Source of the DNA: Metellina segmentata
Taxonomy: Eukaryota; Arthropoda; Arachnida; Araneae; Tetragnathidae
Reading direction: 5' to 3'
DNA: 64,000 nt
NCBI GenBank assembly: GCA_947359465.1
Contig: OX375876.1
Location: 84,652,359-84,716,358 of the forward strand
Part shown: piece after piece, positions 57,471-64,000 of the stretch
Layout of the letters: each line of letters opens with the position of its first letter
Position numbering within the stretch: the stretch's first letter is position 1
The notes under the pieces: model-generated
What the model was told of the DNA's origin: nothing
Databases searched by the model: none
Seen by the model: the letters and a program-made list of their open reading frames with translations, nothing else
Program-made: the position numbers and the translations under genes

Positions 57471-60400
57471 TATGTACGCTCAAATATAAAACCGTGCTAA
57501 ACAAGCTTCTAAAATTCTGCATCAACCCACTCTCTTTTTCCTCGTTTATTTATTTTGTTATTTTTACAAGGTTTGAATTAAAAGCAAGTAGTAAAAGGAA
57601 AATGTTTTTGTAATGAGAAGAGGTCACACTTCCAAACAATATTTCTTGTAGAATGTACATTGATGTCTGTAAGTCACGAAAAAGGCGTGTAGGACTATGG
57701 TTGCGAACCCAGTAAGCTAGAATATATCATCTCTCTTGATTAGTACTCTTTGAATAATATACTGACGAAATCAAGAGCCAAATACTCAGATTCAAAAGTA
57801 TCGTCCTTTTCAATTGCAAAAAGACCGTACAAAGATCAAACAAGAACAAACTAAATAATTTGGAACAGTTTATTGCTTAACATGTTTATTTAAATATGGA
57901 GGCATACTGCACCTTCAGCCGCCCCTGCTTTTTCTGATTACGTGCAAGTGGGCATTCAGCACACCACTCACCCCTGAATTTCACAGAAATGCCATATCAT
58001 GAGTGCTTCATGGTACAGTAAACCCTACTTGATATTAGTAAGTTATACTTCACACGTTTTACTGTACCACCCCCTCTCTCTTCTAGGTTATTAATAATGA
58101 CGTTTCTTAACTTTTAAACCCTCTAACTTCATTTTATGGAAACATTCTCGCATAAACAGCAAGACGTAAGCTACCCTGTAGTAGACAAGACATAAGCTAC
58201 CCAGGATGCATATCTATGCCTCACTTCTAACTTCACTCCGCTAGGAACGTTTTCCAACGTCAAAACAACTCCCAAGAACACGTCTTTTCCCCCCAACCAT
58301 TAGCGATGCCGTTGTACTGTCAGCATTAAAGATCGGAATTTCAAATATCCTCCGACACTCATGTTCCTAAGCCTTATCTCCACCCCTTGTTTGGACGGGG
58401 GTGTAATTCCACACCGATCGCCCGCCTTATCGAACTGAGTTCCGAGAAGTCTCGCGACAAGCAGCCCATAAATATCCATCATCAAGAGCTAACGACTCTA
58501 TGCACCAAAGATTCCGACTTGACCCGGTTTGAGTGGTCTCCCTTGGCCAGAGATGGCAGCCACAGCAGCAATGTAGGGTAAGGGGGACTTCCTGGAGGGT
58601 TTGCGAGCAGATGTTCGATGGCCCGAACAGCTGTTCCGAGCCTCCCTCCTTCAGGTATAACCTCTGGCGGCACCCCTACAGCTTACGTGCATCGGGACGG
58701 ACAGCAGCTCTTCGTTGTTGGAACTGGTCCGCACTGGAGCGGTGCAGGACCAGCAACAGCCACCTACCTGGTCTTTGCCAGGGCCGTGCAGAGGGGGAGG
58801 ATCACAGGCGGTGGCGTAACCAGAGTACTCTCGGGCCATCAAGACCCCCATATTGTTTATTTCTCATTCAATAAGTCTTTCACAAGTCAATATTTAAATA
58901 AGAGAAATAAATTTGTGAAATTAAGTGCGCAAATTAGATTAATTATGTGCTCATATGGCAAAAGTCGCTTTTCCCCAAAAATTGAGTATTTCCTGTCCTG
59001 GAGTCTGGTTTGTTAATGTTTAGAAGGTGGCAAAATGGAGTGTCTTTTTCTTTCAGTTTGTGAGAAAACAAAGGTGGGAAAGTTGTAATAAGTCGAAAAC
59101 CACGGAACCACATATTGAATATTAAAATTGCTGTCTCGAAAAATTAAATAAAAAAGTGACTTATAACATTTTGACATCTGAGCACAGAATTAATAAATCA
59201 CTAAATTAATCACAAAAATTAGTATTGTTAAGTGATTCAATGATATTGCCTTCACAACACTAGACATCGAAAACTTTTTTCACTCGTCTAATATGACGTT
59301 TTTCCCTTTTGGTTCTTAAGTTAGGAGAAAAAACAACTTTTAGAAAGTCTTTATTTTTCAGTTTTCCCCTGTCTGGATATAAATTACCTCATTTCCAGTG
59401 GCACACTAATTTAACCTTAAATTGGTTAATGCTTTTAATCTTAATTTTGAACACCTCTGCTTTGACCACACCCGAAACGATCTAGAGATATTAGGTCGGG
59501 TAATCATTGAAGGTGGTTTTCAGAATTTTCCAGTTAACTCATCTCTCTTCTTCGTAGGTTAAACCTCACAGACGCGCCTCAACTATTTATAGTATTTCAT
59601 TAGGGACTAGCATAATTCATAAAACCGAGAAATAAAGTGATCTTTCGAGGTTTTCTGTATAACGGATAGTTAATTTGCAAATACGTTGATTAATATGCAA
59701 GGAGCAATTTTGTGAAATTAACAGTAGTTAAATTAATTAATAACTAATTACATAAATAATTTACATGAAAATATGACTACTATTACTTTCTTTTACTGAC
59801 AATCATCTCACATATTCGCCAATCTACATATCGTACTATCAACGATTAAAAAAAGGTGATTAAAAGTAAAAAATGAGTTACGAGCAAGATTCTAATATTT
59901 AGTTTATGGTTTATGTACTCGGATCAAATTAGATGTGTTCTATGCATACTGTGATGTTACTTTAAAAGGTTTATATTTTCAAAAATTCGATAGGTCATAT
60001 TTAAAATAAGAATTATAATTTTCGAAATTAAACTAATACTGACTGAAACAGCTTAACAATAGAAATAATGCAAACAATATACGAAATTCTTCCATTTCTT
60101 TTGTCGATAGACCATTTTTTACTCCGTAGACAAAACTCACATGTATTTCATTTATCCATAATGAATTTGAAGCAGTTTTAACTATTCGCTCCCCAAGTTC
60201 TTGAATATAGAACAATATCAGGCTTCAACTTTTCATAGCGTTGCAATGAATTACAAAGAACATTTAATCGAGCAATTTCTTTTCTCAAGGTTTAAAGTTT
60301 GTTTAACACTTAAGTACTTTCGTTCTCTTCAGAGAGAACAAAGCACATTGGAAGTGTTTTAACATCTTTCTTCGAAGAAAAGTTTTCTATAGTTAAATTT

Positions 60401-62578
60401 AGTTGGAATATTTTAAAATTGTTTATTAAAAGGGATTTAAAAAAAAATCTCAACCAAGGTTATTTTTTCGCTTGAAATAGAAGTTTCAGAAGGCACCTTA
60501 AAAGTAAATAAATAGTTCATTGTTTCTTTGAACTGAAATTTATATCGAAGTATTAGTAAATGTTTCTCTTTCAGTACAAAAATCAATGCCATTCTGAATT
60601 CCTGTTTTAAACTATTTTTACTAATGAATTTCTCAAGCCTTCATTTAAGTTATGAATTATTTCTAATGCGAACATTTGATTTGAACAGATCTAAAATAAG
60701 GTGCATTGTATCTGAAAAGCAATTTGTTCACCAACAATATCCCTAACGTGTGAAGAGTCATCTGAAAGTGTGTGTCTAATAAATGAACAATCCTCTAAAG
60801 TTGTTGGTGGATTGGGTTTTATGGAATAACGTCCAAGAAAAAGATATACTGCTTCAACAGTTGTCTGAAAGCGAGTGTCGAATGAATGAACAGTGTTCTC
60901 AAAGCAAGTGTGTGTATGATGAATGAACAGTCCAAACAAACGTAAGCAAAAACCCAACAAAACAAAATGAAAACTGAAACAAGCAGAGGCGAAGCCAGAT
61001 TTTTGGAATCAGGTGCAAATGAAGCTGATGCTACCCGATCCAAAGAAAAATTTACGATAACGTGAAGATAATTCGATTAAAATATAGAGATTCGTATCAA
61101 TAATTTTGTTCATATGTATATATTAATGTTCCCGAAAACTATATTCATTACAATTACTTATGGACATTGCATGAAAAATGGCAATAAGTCGAGCTCTGCT
61201 CAGAGGTCTCCATACTTTTCTCATTCCTGAATGGCAATACGATTGGAGGAGTGCATAAGAAGAATTGAATGTTATGCGTTGGAAAGGACATGAAAACACT
61301 TTACTCGCATAGCACAGGAAAATGATTCTGTGAATAAGACAAATATGGTGTTTGCAATTATATATATTTTTTTATCAAATATTGTTCTTTAACGATACAA
61401 ATATGTATATGCTGTGTACTAGTACATTATGAGAACCAAATTGTCAGCCAATTGAGACGTTATTATAACAACAGTTATCAATGGATATTATTTGCGCTAT
61501 CTAGATTTCTTCATTACTTGAGATTCCTGGTCTTATCACTGCAGTGCATGAAATCATTCGTTACCCAATGACAACGAATTGTAGCAATGATCAACGAATA
61601 ACTAGAGGTGCCAAATCCTAGATGCTAAATCCTCAAAATTTTATGGTTTCCTCCCACACCCCAAAAATACGAGGGATAAATATTACATAGGGATAAAAAT
61701 ACGAAGGATAAATATTACATATTAGATCCAGCTACCCTGCATCTTTGAAATCTGTATTTTCGAAAAATATGGATAGTCAAATATGCAGAGCAACCGGATG
61801 TAACGCATTTGATTGTAAAGCTACAATACAAAGAGACGGGTGCCACTTTCACAGAGTCGACACCCTTGATCCCTCCAATTTTTTTTAGTTGGTTCCCGTT
61901 CTCTCCGGAAACAAAAAAGGTATAAATATCGCAAAATACAAATAAATTAGTGGTGAAATGTATAAATATAATAGATTATATTGTGCGAACGCACACTTAC
62001 AAATATATATGAAACAAATGGTGTATCAACTTGCCACCTCATTATTTCAAGTTTGTGCCACTTTTCTGCATTCTTATTCCTGTGGTTTGTTTTGGTTTGT
62101 CACTACGATCATTTCTTTTTGCTACACGATTGTGTAGCAAAAAATTAGTGAACACAAGTTATAATTAGACTTAGGATTCCATTCGAATTCTTGCCCAAGC
62201 AATTGTTGCCATTTATATTTTGTAACACGGACACGCAACTAGGACTATAGGGGCTCATGCCTTTCCCTTTTTTAACTTCACAAGGGCCTTTATAGTAGAT
62301 AATTGTTTCTAGAATTTGAGCAAATCCGAAACAACTGTAATTATTCGATGGTCAATGAGTAAAATGTTTTACATGCACATACTACATCTAGTTCACGTTA
62401 TATGCCGATCATTTTCAACTAGTTGTGAACTTTCTTGTCCTGGACAATATGCTGTCTTCTCACATTCAGTTTCAGCTTCACTGATGGCTAGTCTTAAATT
62501 TCTCCGTTAAACCCTTTCAATTCTTTTCAAGTTATACAGGGCAATCCAAAAACTGAACCAACTTTATGGGAGGATACG
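57471..62578. other. Mostly unassigned; GC-rich patch at 58260-58870
   Basis: The GC-richer patch has overlapping open frames on both strands (132 and 113 codons on +, 66 on -) without domains. Near 58806 the sequence GGTGGCGTAACCAGAG resembles hAT-type termini, so at least part may be mobile-element debris. The rest to 62578 is AT-rich. A short direct repeat ACGA(G/A)GGATAAATATTACAT occurs at about 61670 and 61700. Confidence 0.4.
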
Positions 62579-62636
62579 GACGCTCGACCTCCTTGACTAC
62601 GCCACTGAAGTGGCGTAGCCAAGGGGGTCGAGCGCC
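62579..62636. mobile_element. Compact palindrome of two hAT-like ends
   Basis: Arms of 28 bp (62579-62606 and 62609-62636) pair with three differences around a 2-base centre. Reading outward, each arm begins AGTGGCGTAGCCAAGG or a close variant, which resembles terminal repeats of CAGTGGCG-type hAT elements. It could be a minimal remnant left after internal deletion. Confidence 0.6.
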
Positions 62637-64000
62637 AGTATCTATAGGAGTGGCATTTCAGAAATATTCATTTAAAAGCTGTATGGGTTTTTTCGGAAAA
62701 ACGTTTAAAATTTTCAGCACTATTTTATCTCTGTTTAAAGCTTTTCCACCGTTATGCGTGTGAAATGAATACTTTTCATCAATCCCATTTTAAAAGGATG
62801 CAATGTTTAAAAGTCAGTCCTTCCTTTCATGTAGCCACCAACAGTCGTACAGCTATTCTGAAAAGAGGACAAAGCAATACTATTTTTTTTCTCAGAAACG
62901 TCTGAAGATTACAAAACAAGACATAGGGCACCACTGCTTAATTGTCCCGGAGACCCATTGGCAGGTACCATCAACTAAGATCGGCCCTTAGATAGCTTTT
63001 ATGCATAGTCAACAAGAAGTTGCAGAGGAGATACTAATAATTTTAATATCTTCACTGCAACTTTTTTAATAATTAATAAATTTACATGGAAGACAATAAT
63101 TTATTTACAAAATTAATATGGAACTATTACTTTTCATCATTAAAGCAATTATACTTATCATAATTTTAAATACGTGAATTTTGTTCTGGCCAAAAAGCGG
63201 CATTTGTCCTATGTCCACAAAAGTCTATCTTCTCCCCATATGCAAGTGACACGTATGAAGTAACCATTCATGTGTCCATCTCCCGCAATCTGCGGTTCGT
63301 CAAGCGTATGCTACTTTCATTAGCTGTCGCTCATTTCTTTCCCATTCGGAGCTTCAATTAGTTTCGTCAGGCAGCCGAGCGATCCATCTGGCCCCCGATA
63401 AATCTTCGACCCGGGGGCAAGGGGGTGTCCTTCCGGCGGATGGATCCGTCGCGTGGCCCCTCGCGGCAGCTGCTCCGCCGGCGCGTGGCCCGCACACTCC
63501 GCAAAAAACCCTCTCGCCATTATTTATTCCTCTACTCCTTCCTGTAATGGGTTGTTTCCTTTTCCGTTTTCTGGATTAGGCGCAGAACATCTCTCCCTTT
63601 ATTTCCGCCGCGAGTCTTCGCTTGCAGCCCCCCTTCGAACGGAAACGAAGACGTGAGTTGCAAAGTAGTTGTCTGTCAACCGTCTCGATGATGTTGCCTG
63701 TGCCATCGGGCGCACCTTTGCGACCCATTAGAGACTTAATTGCTCCGGTCGGTTCGGGGCAAATTTCGGAATCTGCTAGATTTGAATGAGCCAAGGTCTA
63801 CTAAATGCTGTCCTTACCCGTAAGGCTAATTGTACTAATAAAAAACAAGGGGGTTACCTCTAATTTTCAGTGTGTGTAGGTGGCTAGTACAAGACTTTCC
63901 TAGTAAAAAATGCACATTTCGACAATTTATTGTGGCTAAAAATATTTAATTTTCGTATAGGCCTCCAAAATTCTATGCTAATTGTAGATAAGGCACGTTT
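62637..64000. other. Right end: AT-rich, then GC-rich island 63290-63800
   Basis: The island includes GGCAGCTGCTCCGCCGGCGC and other GC-rich runs. Frames on both strands (up to 72 codons) overlap and lack domains. No splice-bounded exon of the rhomboid core was recognised here. Confidence 0.4.

Noticed and set aside
58533..59016. 113- and 132-codon + frames as genes
   Set aside because: Overlapping frames in different phases in a GC-rich patch with hAT-like end motifs, no domain recognised.

Overview
This is a eukaryotic, AT-rich, intron- and transposon-dominated window. The mix of repeats fits an arthropod, most likely a spider of the orb-weaver group: tRNA-headed SINEs with long unrelated bodies, Helitron fragments, Tc1/mariner copies including a rosa-type (DD41D) one, and RNase H-bearing non-LTR elements. 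The species assignment is an inference from repeat style, not proof. There are no bacterial operons, CRISPR arrays or canonical tRNA genes.

The only host gene I can support is the 5' part of a rhomboid-related intramembrane protease (RHBDL3/Rho-4 type) on the + strand. Its coding exons are 12535-12618 (N-terminus), 22614-22637 (a 24-nt microexon) and 25295-25459 (EF-hand-like domain). All three are phase 0 with good splice sites. The catalytic transmembrane core is not visible, so the following intron must run past position 64000 or hold exons I could not recognise. The window is therefore mostly the upstream region and introns of this gene.

Layout. 1-3802: 376-bp satellite with a four-monomer higher-order period. 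3990-5668: RNase H relic and an inverted-repeat element. 6795-11454: three Helitron-like elements, two of them tail to tail. 12.5-25.5 kb: rhomboid exons, with two more Helitron-like elements, a CATCGATG-rich hAT-like element and a Tc1 relic in the introns. 26.4-27.4 kb: rosa-type mariner. 31-34.9 kb: SINEs, an hAT MITE with perfect 8-bp target duplication, and a transposase pseudogene split by a MULE-like MITE with perfect 10-bp target duplication. 37-42 kb: SINE, a TIR element carrying an RNase H fragment with a single nonsense codon, and a 242-bp satellite made from the last codons and 3' UTR of a non-LTR retrotransposon. 42-46 kb: GC-rich non-coding islands. 46.6-55.8 kb: third copy of the Helitron family and a dense SINE cluster, including a tandem array of SINE bodies. 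56.4-57.5 kb: Tc1 element. 57.5-64 kb: mostly unassigned, with a compact hairpin built of hAT-like ends and a GC-rich island near the right edge.

No new multi-gene system is apparent. The more original signals are the two satellites built from retroelement tails (40.8-41.9 kb from a LINE, 49.9-50.5 kb from a SINE), the tail-to-tail Helitrons, and the microexon that splits the EF-hand region of the rhomboid gene.
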